From: Pirellulaceae bacterium
Lineage (GTDB): Bacteria; Planctomycetota; Planctomycetia; Pirellulales; Pirellulaceae
NCBI GenBank assembly: GCA_026004795.1
Contig: BPJV01000004.1
Coordinates: forward strand, 558,001-622,000
Length of the DNA stretch: 64,000 bases
Direction: 5' to 3'
In this document: positions 19,402-27,771 of the stretch, piece after piece
Layout of the letters: each line of letters begins with the position of its first letter
Position numbering within the stretch: the stretch's first letter is position 1
Notes under the pieces: model-generated
What the model saw: only the letters and a program-made list of their open reading frames with translations
What the model was told of the DNA's origin: nothing
Database searches by the model: none
Made by a program: the position numbers and the translations under genes

Positions 19402-21036
19402 TCAAGGGCCCTGTTCGGGAAACGGTCCCCGTCGTGGCAAAACCTCGGACCAATGCTCGATCCCCACGATCGGCAACGCGAACTGAAAAACGCCCTGTTG
19501 ACGCTCGGTTCCCGCAGCCCGAAACACATCGTACATCGGTCGTTTATCTCCGACGTGTCCGTCTGCCGACCGTTTGCGCAGGCCCAAGTTCAATCCTCCC
19601 TCGGCTGGATGATCCACATACCGATGCAGAATGTAGGCATCGATTTCCTCGATGGCGGAGATGCGGACGAACGAGGCGGCGTAGGCGGCAGCCTGCAGTA
19701 TATCGCCCTCCGGTGTGTTGTCCGAATGGAACCCTTGCTCGGACAAGATCAGCCGCCGAGGCGAGCCATCGTAACACAGTCGCGGACGACGCAGGTAGTC
19801 GACGAGGACTTCGATGTTCTTGAACGTAATTCGCGGTGTGTCGTACGCGTAGGTGGCCGTACGATCCTCCCAGAATGCAGGATCAAAAAGATTTTCGGGA
19901 TAAGGATGAAACGCGACGTGCCAAGGGAAGTCCCCTTCCTCATGCACGAGTCGAGCGAATTGATCCAGAAAGAAGCGCCCCGTCATGGCCTTGGTATCGT
20001 CGTTGCCATGCTGCTTCGTCCAGTGGTGATCCATGGAAATAAACACCTGGGGATCTTGGCACTCGGTACGTAGGGCGTAGTAAGACAATCGAACTTGACG
20101 GGCATACTGACGAATCACCTCCCCAGCGGGGCGTCGCCCCTGGTTATGCCAGTACCAGTGCGATTGGACTTCATTACCGATAATATACCCGCCAATATGA
20201 CCGTATCTCTGATCCGGCCGGGAATAACGCCGTGCCAGGAAAGCGAGCGCCGCTCGATACCGCCGCTCTCCTTCCACCGTCTTGGTATTGGCGGCAATAA
20301 CACCTGTGGGTGAATTCACCAAGTCAGCATCAGGATGCAATAACTCGGCAGCGACGCCTCGAGGCTGCCGCGACAGACAAAGAATGATGGCGATAACGTT
20401 GATGCCGCGTTCGGTCGCGGCAATTACTTGGCTGTCTAGTCGTTGGACCGCGGCAGCATTCATGCCATACGTGATGCCGTCCACCGTGATCTGCCATGGG
20501 TCAGCGTGATCCGACGTCTCGGGGGCTCCCTGCAGCATATCGGTGATGGCAACATTGATTGTCGTGTGTACCACTCCCAGCTGTACCGCATCGTCGAAGT
20601 CAACGACATCTTGCACTCCTTTGATCGATCTAGGCCACGGCTTGGATATTCCAGGGGCGGACAATTCACGCAAATCTGTCGCGTAGCGGCCTCCCCCCAG
20701 CCGTTTTCCCTGGAGGTCGTGCAACTCGAAGCGGTCGAACAAGCGGTCGTGGCCATCGTTTCCCCATCGCCCAATCGCAACCTCTTGCCCTGCCGCGCGG
20801 CCTTGGAAATGCAATTCTTCTCCGCCCATCTGTGAGACTGCGGGGCGCACTCCCACCAACATGACTTCAGCATCGATGCAGGGCAAACCAATGCGGATGC
20901 GGAAATCATCGGCAGCCACATACCGCAACTCCTCCGCCACTGCGGCCGCTGGTACAGCCCCCGGCACTACTGCCACAGCTATCAGGACAAGACAGGTTAG
21001 TAGAAAGGGCACAGACGCCCTTGCATGCTGGTGCAT
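19402..21036 (-). CDS. Secreted TIM-barrel, glycosidase-like protein (DUF5722-like)
   Basis: 544 residues with an N-terminal signal peptide (residues 1-34). After a beta-rich N-terminal part comes a barrel-like region with 'YIIGNEVQSHWYWHN' (Asn-Glu as in clan A glycosidase acid/base sites), 'ISMDHHWTK', 'WHVAFHPYPENLFDPAFW' and 'RRLILSEQGFHS' (a second Glu, where the nucleophile lies in such enzymes). From memory this fits DUF5722, a family of glycoside-hydrolase-like proteins common in planctomycetes; I cannot confirm it. It probably acts on polysaccharide outside the cytoplasm. Its start is 88 bp... downstream the class II aldolase gene begins 88 bp after its stop on the same strand. Confidence 0.72.
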   Translation of the reverse strand: MHQHARASVPFLLTCLVLIAVAVVPGAVPAAAVAEELRYVAADDFRIRIGLPCIDAEVMLVGVRPAVSQMGGEELHFQGRAAGQEVAIGRWGNDGHDRLFDRFELHDLQGKRLGGGRYATDLRELSAPGISKPWPRSIKGVQDVVDFDDAVQLGVVHTTINVAITDMLQGAPETSDHADPWQITVDGITYGMNAAAVQRLDSQVIAATERGINVIAIILCLSRQPRGVAAELLHPDADLVNSPTGVIAANTKTVEGERRYRAALAFLARRYSRPDQRYGHIGGYIIGNEVQSHWYWHNQGRRPAGEVIRQYARQVRLSYYALRTECQDPQVFISMDHHWTKQHGNDDTKAMTGRFFLDQFARLVHEEGDFPWHVAFHPYPENLFDPAFWEDRTATYAYDTPRITFKNIEVLVDYLRRPRLCYDGSPRRLILSEQGFHSDNTPEGDILQAAAYAASFVRISAIEEIDAYILHRYVDHPAEGGLNLGLRKRSADGHVGDKRPMYDVFRAAGTERQQGVFQFALPIVGIEHWSEVLPRRGPFPEQGP

Positions 21037-21743
21037 ATCGATGTTTTTCTAAAAATCTGCGTTCCGCTGGCTGAAATGGCTCCGGTTTCGACTCTGTTCC
21101 AGGAGCTTGAGTCGCCACCTCCAGGATCAATTTCTCGGGAGCACCGCAGCAAAATCGCTAAGGGTCGCGAGTTTTTTTCATAACACATGGACCTGTCCTT
21201 GGGGAGTCCCCAAGGGTGCGTACACGACAGCCAGTATGCCGAAGGCACCGCGGAAAGGTTCTTCGTGGATGTTCCAGTTGCACGCCAAGCGATCGCCGAT
21301 GCACGCCCGAGGCGACGCCTGGTCGAACTGGCAACACGAGGCCACTCGTTGCACCTGCGTGCCGAAGTCTGCTGCGCGGGGCATGCTTGCGATCAATAAC
21401 TTCCGGAGTGTTGCGGCCACTGAAGAGGTAGCCGTAAGTTTGGTTACCGGCAGTTGGAAAAGGCTTTCTAACTTCCGCGCCGAGCGGACTTCTAGGAAAG
21501 ATGCTCTCCAACAGGGACGCGGCGCGCAGTCGAAAGACCTGAGCGAGATCGACTCGCGGAAGGCGGCATTCCTTGAGGCAGGTCAGGGGCAAAGAACGGC
21601 AAACGGACGCGCCTGATGGCGGCACACCATGGATTCTGTCCGTCGCAACAATTCAGTGAAAGAGCAAGTGCTGCGGCGACGTTGGCCGCAGCACTTTAAC
21701 GGTAACGAACGTTCCCGAGCGACACAGAGGTTGCGCTACGGGA
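21037..21743. other. 707-bp gap upstream of the secreted TIM-barrel gene
   Basis: Open frames exist on both strands (for example 21107-21616 plus, 21178-21420 minus), but none resembles a known protein or has a ribosome binding site. The only clear element is the terminator hairpin at 21666-21696. The minus-strand promoter of the TIM-barrel gene must also be in this gap. Confidence 0.45.
21666..21696 (-). terminator. Strong hairpin, probable terminator of the metal-efflux operon
   Basis: A perfect 12-bp stem, AAGTGCTGCGGC (21666-21677) with GCCGCAGCACTT (21685-21696), has a 7-nt loop. It is about 48 bp past the stop of the last efflux-operon gene. On the minus strand the stem is followed by GCTCTTTC rather than a clean T run, so termination may be partly factor-dependent. 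Confidence 0.6.
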
Positions 21744-22640
21744 CTACTTCGACTGCGGTGGAAACCGTGGAGGTTTAACCCCTTGTTGCGCCAGCTTTTC
21801 CAGGTAGGCATCCGGTTCTGCCGTCAGTCTCTTGGCGCACCCGGCGCAGCAGAGGTAAACGCTGTTGCCCCGAACGTTGACTTTTAACGGAGTCCCCATA
21901 CCTCCCAATGGTTCGTCCATCACGGGGCAACTCCCCTGGGCGGCGATGGCTTCGGCATCGGCCAAGGTCGCTTCGAAGACTCCGGGGCGCACCTCCTTGC
22001 CCACAGGAGCGTAATACTTGGCGAGATAGGTACTACCATTCGCCTCAGCTTTCTGACGGCACCCCGCGCAGCAAACCATCAACGGTTTACCATCGACCAT
22101 GATTTTCGGGGGCGATCCCATCGATCCCAGCGGTTTACCGGTGACGGGACAGGTTTTTTGTAGGGCAATCAACAGCGCATCGGTGACGCCACCGATGCGA
22201 GTAGTCGCCTGGTAGTGCAGCGGGGTCTCTGCAATACCTTCGACCTGAACCGTCAAATGCAGCGGATGGCCTACGACCTTCGATAGGTCGACGGCAACGC
22301 CGAGGGCGCCATTGGGCAATGGTTGCAACTGCAGCGGATAGGCCTGAGGATTCTCGCCGACCTTCAGTTCGACGCTACCGCGCGCCGATTTCGCCATGAC
22401 CAGCTGTCCTTGGGAGTCGTACAGCACCACAAAGAGCCCCTGCGGCTGGACCACCGTCTCCACCCGGTAATCGCCCACGGTGGCAAGGACACCACCGTGG
22501 GGACCACGCACGGGATGCGCGTGGTGGGCATGGTCTCGATGTTCATGAGGCTGCTGATGCTGCTGTGCCGGGCATTGCGTTGCCGAAAAGGCGATCAGGA
22601 CGCTCGCGGCTCCCATTGCCGTTAGTTGGGCAAATCTCAT
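21744..22640 (-). CDS. Exported metal-binding protein with two CPV-x3-PLG-x-MG Cys modules
   Basis: 298 residues. GGAGGT 8 nt before ATG 22640 fixes the start; the frame opens five codons earlier inside that ribosome binding site. After a signal peptide (1-25) comes a His-rich stretch (about 27-48, QQHQQPHEHRDHAHHAH), a 'GPHGG' beta domain (48-150), then two similar modules at about 164-206 and 238-281. Each reads CPV(T/M)..PLG(S/G)MG(S/T)P, then CCAGC about 13 residues later, and ends in a short amphipathic helix with '(S/D).YL.K'. This resembles YHS/TRASH-type metal-binding folds. As last gene of the CusBA operon it is probably a periplasmic metal chaperone or buffer. Copper or silver is an inference. 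Confidence 0.78.
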   Translation of the reverse strand: MRFAQLTAMGAASVLIAFSATQCPAQQHQQPHEHRDHAHHAHPVRGPHGGVLATVGDYRVETVVQPQGLFVVLYDSQGQLVMAKSARGSVELKVGENPQAYPLQLQPLPNGALGVAVDLSKVVGHPLHLTVQVEGIAETPLHYQATTRIGGVTDALLIALQKTCPVTGKPLGSMGSPPKIMVDGKPLMVCCAGCRQKAEANGSTYLAKYYAPVGKEVRPGVFEATLADAEAIAAQGSCPVMDEPLGGMGTPLKVNVRGNSVYLCCAGCAKRLTAEPDAYLEKLAQQGVKPPRFPPQSK

Positions 22641-22970
22641 TTCTCGTACCTCCATTTCTTAGAATAATCGGGGTGGCGATGGACGTATCGCCGCGGCGTT
22701 GAATGTACCGCGAGGTAGGAAACGCCCATAGCCAAAAATCGAACCCACCAAAAGGGCAGCAGCGGCGTGCCATGACTTGGCCGGCCGAAGCAGGCGCCCG
22801 GCTCGATCAAACCAGAGGGGACGCCGCTGCCGCGATAATTGCGTTCTCTGCCTAAGTCGACTCCAACCGTCGAAGAGCCCCCGTCGAAGGGCTACCTCTC
22901 TATGCGACTAGATCTGGACAGAGTGTTCGCTCCTCACTGCTTGTTTCATCCAAAGGTTCTGTTCAAGGCT
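22641..22970. other. Intra-operon gap between the two Cys-module protein genes
   Basis: 330 bp with no supported gene, between two same-strand paralogues. Its length would allow an internal promoter, but no convincing motif was found. Confidence 0.4.
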
Positions 22971-24047
22971 CTACTCGATGGTTTCTCTCCTTTCTCTTTC
23001 GTGTTGGCGGATGGCGAGTCGGGCGACATATTTCGCCGGCTCGGCTTTCAGTTTCTTGATGCATCCCCGGCAACAAAGAAAGACCGGGCGATCCCCAATC
23101 CATACTTTGATGGGCGGGCCCATGCTTCCAAGTGGCTCGTCCATTACCGGACAGATCCGTTGCTGTTCGATCCACGGTCGGTCCTCGGGAGTCGATGTGG
23201 AAACGACAAATTCGGCGTCCAGGTGGAGCGTATCGGATCCGGTCGCAAGCAGAGCCCGACGGCAATCGGCCGAACAGACATACAGCGTCACATCATGCAA
23301 GGGGACCGGCAGCGGCGTTCCCATACTGCCCAGCGGTCTACCAGAAACCGGGCAGACGCGCTGGCGCATGATGGCGGCTTGCTGCTGCATGGCGACATCC
23401 GGTGGGAGGAAACAACTCCAGCGCAGGCGGCGGATTTCCTGGTTGTTCTGGGCATCAACCAACAGCAGCTCCAACTCAACCGTCTTATTCATCAGCCGGC
23501 GCAGATCGACAGTTACCCGCAATCGCGCATCGTTTTCCACCGGCAACAGGTCGTAGCGGTAGGTCCGTTCTTCATCGGCAGCACGCACCATGCATACGCT
23601 GCGCTGCGGCCGGAACGTAGACTGGGGTGGAATAGCAAGCTCGATACCAGCGGTGGACAATCGTATACCAAAGGAAACGCCATCCAGTTCCACAGTTCCC
23701 TCGGCGACAGGTGGGGAGGGATGCGAAACGGTGGTTTGTGCAACGGATGGTATTTCCGGTTCCTGGTGGGAAATAGTCAGCGGAAGATGGCCGCCAGCCT
23801 GCTGGCGCGAGCTGGGAGGAGGCGGTTGATCGATCGGCCGCAGGCTAGGAGGCGAGGCCGAGAGGGCAGAAGGATCGAGTTGAGGTACGAGCGGCTGCGC
23901 ACCGAAGGATAGGAGCTCTTGGGCGGAGGAGCCCTCCGACAACAAAAGCCCCAGCATCGCTGCCAAGCAGGTAATCCATGCTCCGTGATGTAGCGATTTC
24001 ACGGTGGTGCGTGGGCGCTGCGCTGTCACACTATATGGATCGTTCAT
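22971..24047 (-). CDS. Exported protein with two CPV-x3-PLG-SMG Cys modules (paralogue of the 21744 gene)
   Basis: 358 residues. AAGGAGA 7 nt upstream of ATG 24047 decides the start, placing it 28 bp after the cusA stop. An N-terminal hydrophobic segment (about 22-42) serves as signal or anchor. A Pro/Ser-rich linker to about 115 and a beta domain to about 215 follow. Two modules then appear at about 231-275 (CPVSGRPLGSMG... VCSADC) and 298-345 (CPVMDEPLGSMG... CCRGC). The second module is nearly identical to module 2 of the downstream protein. Probably periplasmic metal handling in the efflux pathway; no catalytic motif is seen. Confidence 0.75.
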   Translation of the reverse strand: MNDPYSVTAQRPRTTVKSLHHGAWITCLAAMLGLLLSEGSSAQELLSFGAQPLVPQLDPSALSASPPSLRPIDQPPPPSSRQQAGGHLPLTISHQEPEIPSVAQTTVSHPSPPVAEGTVELDGVSFGIRLSTAGIELAIPPQSTFRPQRSVCMVRAADEERTYRYDLLPVENDARLRVTVDLRRLMNKTVELELLLVDAQNNQEIRRLRWSCFLPPDVAMQQQAAIMRQRVCPVSGRPLGSMGTPLPVPLHDVTLYVCSADCRRALLATGSDTLHLDAEFVVSTSTPEDRPWIEQQRICPVMDEPLGSMGPPIKVWIGDRPVFLCCRGCIKKLKAEPAKYVARLAIRQHERERRETIE

Positions 24048-24075
24048 GGAAATTCTCCTTCCCTGAGGTTGTTCA

Positions 24076-27000
24076 TTACGCGAACTGTCGAGCCAAATTG
24101 GGAGTGGGCTCCTCATCCCCTTCCCATAAGGGGTCGTACCAACCCAAGCGCATCTTGGTTTCTAAATACAACGCGTAGAGTGTGGGTACGATAAAGCTGG
24201 TCAATGGTTCCGCCAGCATGCCACCGAGAACGGGCAACGCCATGGCTCGGGCAACGTCGGCGCCCCGCCCGTCGGAAAGCAGGACTGGGATGAGAGCGAC
24301 GATCGTGGTGACTGTGGTCATTACGCAGGGCCGAATTCGCTTCAATCCGGCTTCGTAAATGGTGCTGCGAATATCTTCTGCACGGTGTACGCGGCGACGC
24401 CGCAGCAGCTGGTGGATGTAGGTGGCCATGACGACTCCGTCATCGACAGCAATTCCAAACAATGCGATGAACCCCACCCATACCGCCGTGTTCAATTCCA
24501 CGTGGTTCCATGCGACTGCCAGCATTCCTCCAGCAAAGGCGACCGGAATCCCCGAAAACACCGCAAGAGAAATGGGGAGGTTGCGAAACTGCATGTAAAT
24601 CAGGAAGAGGTTGATGAAAATGACCAAGGGAATGATCCACATCAGCCGTCGATTGGCCTCCACCTGGTTGCGAAAGCTTCCCACCGCTTCCAGCGAATAA
24701 CCGGGAGGAAGATGGAGGTGTTCGGGGTCGTCGGCTGGTCGTTGCATCGCCTGCAGCAAGCTTTGTTCGATCAATTCCACCGACTCCAAATCGCCCAAGG
24801 CACCGGTGGTCGAAAAAGCGACGTGGGCGACCAACCTCGCGTTCTCACTGCTGATCGCTCCCGGTCCCCAGGTCGTCTCCAGGTCAGCCAGTTCCGACAA
24901 TGGCACCGTCGCGCCGCTATGGGTGACCACTGGCACACGTCCCAGTTCATCGACGCGTTCGCGCAAATCACGGTTGTAACGGATGCGGACCGGATATCGC
25001 TCGCGCCCCTCGACGGTCCGAATCAGGTTCATTCCTCCCAAAGCCGTTTCGATCACCTGATTGACCATGCTGGTTGTCATCCCATAACGAGCAGAGGCGT
25101 CGCGGTCGACGGTAAATTCGATGTACGGTTTGCCCATGACGATATCGGGATTGACCGTAGCCGGATTGACCAAGGGAGATTTCTTCAGGTGCGCCGCCAC
25201 CGCTTGTGCTGCGGCGGCCAGCTCGTGGAGATCGTCACCATAGATACGGATCGCCATGGGAGCCTTGATCCCACTTTGGAGCATCACCACGCGACCTTCG
25301 ATTGGCTGGAGCGGTGAAGCCGGAGTGACCCCAGGCAAGGTCGCCACGCGATTGATCTCCTCCCAGATATCACGTTCGCGAACCCCCTCTCGCCACTGCT
25401 CTCGCGGTTTGAGCATGACATAGGTTTCCACCATGGCGGCCGGTGCGGGATCCAGTGCCGATTCGACGCGTCCGATTTTCCCCAAGACGTGAGCCACCTC
25501 GGGGATGTGGCCGATCAGCACATCCTGCGTCTGCAAGATCTGCATGGCCGTGGTAAAACTGACGGCAGGATAAAACGTGGGCATGTAGAACCAGCTGCCC
25601 TCGTCCAGAGCGATCCAGTCGTCCGACTTCAAACCGGGAAGGTAGTGCTTGAATGCTACGTAGCCGGGCACGGCATTGAGGTCCGCCCCCATTCGCTGGG
25701 CAAGGCTTTCCACTGGTCGCAGCATGCGTGGCATTCCTACCCAAGCGCTGATGCCTAAGAACAATAGTATGCCCGAGAAGCTCAGGGCGGTGATTTTGTG
25801 GTTCAAGGCGAAGCGCAGCCGGGAGGCGTAGAGCCAATGAATAAAACGGCTAGTGGGAATATCCTCCAGTGGCCGAACTCGCTCGCGTCGCAATTGCCAA
25901 CCCAACAGGGCTCCGCCGACCGTGGCGACGACCGTTAGCAGCACAAGCGGAGTGTTCCACTGCGCTGCCAACGTCGGCCCCCACACCCACCAGGCAGAAC
26001 TGCCCAGCAAGGCCCCCAGAGTGGTAGCCGCGACGGTTGCTGACCAGCGCGTACCGTGGGCATTCCGAAGAAAAAGGCGGCACAGCGCCGGCACGATGGT
26101 TACGGCAGTGATCAGAGCGGCGGCGATGGCGAATGTCTTTGTGTATGCCAACGGCGAGAACAATTTGTAATCTCGGCCGGTAAGGAAAAAGACGGGCAGA
26201 AAGCTGACGATGGTCGTCAGCACGGCGGTGACGACGGCTGGGGCCACTTCTTCGGCCGCGGCGTAGACCACGGCAATTCGTCGTTCTCGCTGCTGATGAA
26301 TGACCCGTTGCCGTTGCGCCGCCCGCAACGAGGCGTCGGCCGTGTCGACCGCCTGCGATGATTCCTCGGTGGTGGAGGAGGAAACCTCTGCCAAGTGTTG
26401 AAAGATGTTCTCGGACACGATAATCCCCATGTCAACCATGGTGCCGATGGCGATAGCGATACCAGCCAGGGACATGATGTTCGCTTCCACGCCGACGTAA
26501 CGCATCGCAATGAAGGACATCAAGACGGCCAGTGGCAAACAGCAGGCGACGATCAGGCTGGTGCGGACGTGCAGGAGAAACAGCAGGATCACGGCAGCGG
26601 TGATCAACAACTCGTCCCGCAATGCGTGGGTTAGCGTCGCGACCGTCTCGTCGATCAACGTGGTGCGGTCGTAGATGGGGCGGATCTGCACACCTTTGAG
26701 CGCCGGTTCGATCTGCTCGATCTTCTCTTTCACCCGCTGGATGACCGTGCTTGGGTTTTCGCCAAACCGCATGACCACCACCCCTCCCACGGCTTCTGTC
26801 CCGTTGTAGTCTAGCGCTCCCCGTCGAAAGTCGGGGCCGAGTTGAACATGGCCAATGTCAGCCACGCGAACCGGGATACCGTCACGCTGCAGGATGACCG
26901 TTTGCTCGAGGTCGGCAATCGCTTGTGAAGTATCTCCACCGGTTCCCAAGAAACCTTTGCCACGAACGATGAACTCCATGCCTGAGGTTTCCACCGTCTT

Positions 27001-27660
27001 GGCGCCTACGTCGAGGTTAGAGTTGCGTATGGCCATCATGACCTGGTCGAGTGTTATGCCGAAAAAACGCAGCTTGTCAGGATCGACTTCCACCTGATAC
27101 TGCCGCACGTAGCCGCCGATCGATGCTACTTCGCTGACACCATCGACACTTTGCAACTCATATTTGATCACGAAGTCTTGCAGGCTGCGTAGCTCTTCCA
27201 GCCCCATGCCTTCGTCCGGTGGAATCAGGACGTAATAGAGGATTTGTCCCAACCCGGTCGCATCGGGACCAAGCTGGGGTGTCACTCCGTCGGGCAAATC
27301 TTTGGCAGCGACGCCCAGCTGTTCGGCAACTCGACTGCGCGCCCAATAGAAATCGACGTAGTCGGCGAAAGTGACTTGAACAAAGCTGTAGCCGAACAGA
27401 CTCTTCCCACGCACCGATTCCGCTCCGGGAACCGCCAGCAAGGACACACTCAGCGGGTAGGTTATTTGATCCTCGACATCTTTCGGTGAACGGCCGGGCC
27501 ATGCCGTCAACACGATGACCTGGTTCTCGCCGATGTTGGGTATGGCATCGATGGGCACCTGGCGATAGGAAATCCATCCCCAGGCGGAGACGGCTAGAGC
27601 CAGAAGGATCACCAACCAGCTTTCTCGCGTGCATATTTTCAATACAGTGCGTAGTAACAT
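24076..27660 (-). CDS. cusA: Heavy-metal efflux RND transporter, CusA/CzcA family
   Basis: 1194 residues, an inner-membrane proton-driven pump of the HME-RND family. It shows 'IPNIGENQVIVLTAWPGRSP.DVEDQITYPL' near the N terminus, 'ARSRVAEQL', and the proton-relay Asp at about 410 in 'GTMVDMGIIVSEN'. The closing 'GGMLAEPLTSFIVPTLY' corresponds to 'GGM....LTL.V.P..Y'. It is about 150 residues longer than E. coli CusA. The excess includes two extra predicted membrane helices at about 538-592, between the TM6 region and the second half, and a Gln/Arg-rich cytoplasmic insert near 425-460. Cu/Ag versus Co/Zn/Cd cannot be told from what I can see. It follows cusB by 111 bp. Confidence 0.93.
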   Translation of the reverse strand: MLLRTVLKICTRESWLVILLALAVSAWGWISYRQVPIDAIPNIGENQVIVLTAWPGRSPKDVEDQITYPLSVSLLAVPGAESVRGKSLFGYSFVQVTFADYVDFYWARSRVAEQLGVAAKDLPDGVTPQLGPDATGLGQILYYVLIPPDEGMGLEELRSLQDFVIKYELQSVDGVSEVASIGGYVRQYQVEVDPDKLRFFGITLDQVMMAIRNSNLDVGAKTVETSGMEFIVRGKGFLGTGGDTSQAIADLEQTVILQRDGIPVRVADIGHVQLGPDFRRGALDYNGTEAVGGVVVMRFGENPSTVIQRVKEKIEQIEPALKGVQIRPIYDRTTLIDETVATLTHALRDELLITAAVILLFLLHVRTSLIVACCLPLAVLMSFIAMRYVGVEANIMSLAGIAIAIGTMVDMGIIVSENIFQHLAEVSSSTTEESSQAVDTADASLRAAQRQRVIHQQRERRIAVVYAAAEEVAPAVVTAVLTTIVSFLPVFFLTGRDYKLFSPLAYTKTFAIAAALITAVTIVPALCRLFLRNAHGTRWSATVAATTLGALLGSSAWWVWGPTLAAQWNTPLVLLTVVATVGGALLGWQLRRERVRPLEDIPTSRFIHWLYASRLRFALNHKITALSFSGILLFLGISAWVGMPRMLRPVESLAQRMGADLNAVPGYVAFKHYLPGLKSDDWIALDEGSWFYMPTFYPAVSFTTAMQILQTQDVLIGHIPEVAHVLGKIGRVESALDPAPAAMVETYVMLKPREQWREGVRERDIWEEINRVATLPGVTPASPLQPIEGRVVMLQSGIKAPMAIRIYGDDLHELAAAAQAVAAHLKKSPLVNPATVNPDIVMGKPYIEFTVDRDASARYGMTTSMVNQVIETALGGMNLIRTVEGRERYPVRIRYNRDLRERVDELGRVPVVTHSGATVPLSELADLETTWGPGAISSENARLVAHVAFSTTGALGDLESVELIEQSLLQAMQRPADDPEHLHLPPGYSLEAVGSFRNQVEANRRLMWIIPLVIFINLFLIYMQFRNLPISLAVFSGIPVAFAGGMLAVAWNHVELNTAVWVGFIALFGIAVDDGVVMATYIHQLLRRRRVHRAEDIRSTIYEAGLKRIRPCVMTTVTTIVALIPVLLSDGRGADVARAMALPVLGGMLAEPLTSFIVPTLYALYLETKMRLGWYDPLWEGDEEPTPNLARQFA

Positions 27661-27771
27661 GGTTAGGCTTCGATAGTAACTAGGGAAGATGCGTCAGCCG
27701 CCATAGCGGATCGGTGCTGTCCACCATGTGTCCTGTGCGGATACCAAGCTCGGGGCTTGTTGGTCTCGAAT

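Noticed and set aside
21107-21616. 169-codon plus frame and antisense 80-codon frame in the gap before the TIM-barrel gene
   Set aside because: Both strands are open at once, as expected by chance in GC-rich DNA. Neither shows motifs, a signal peptide or an RBS.
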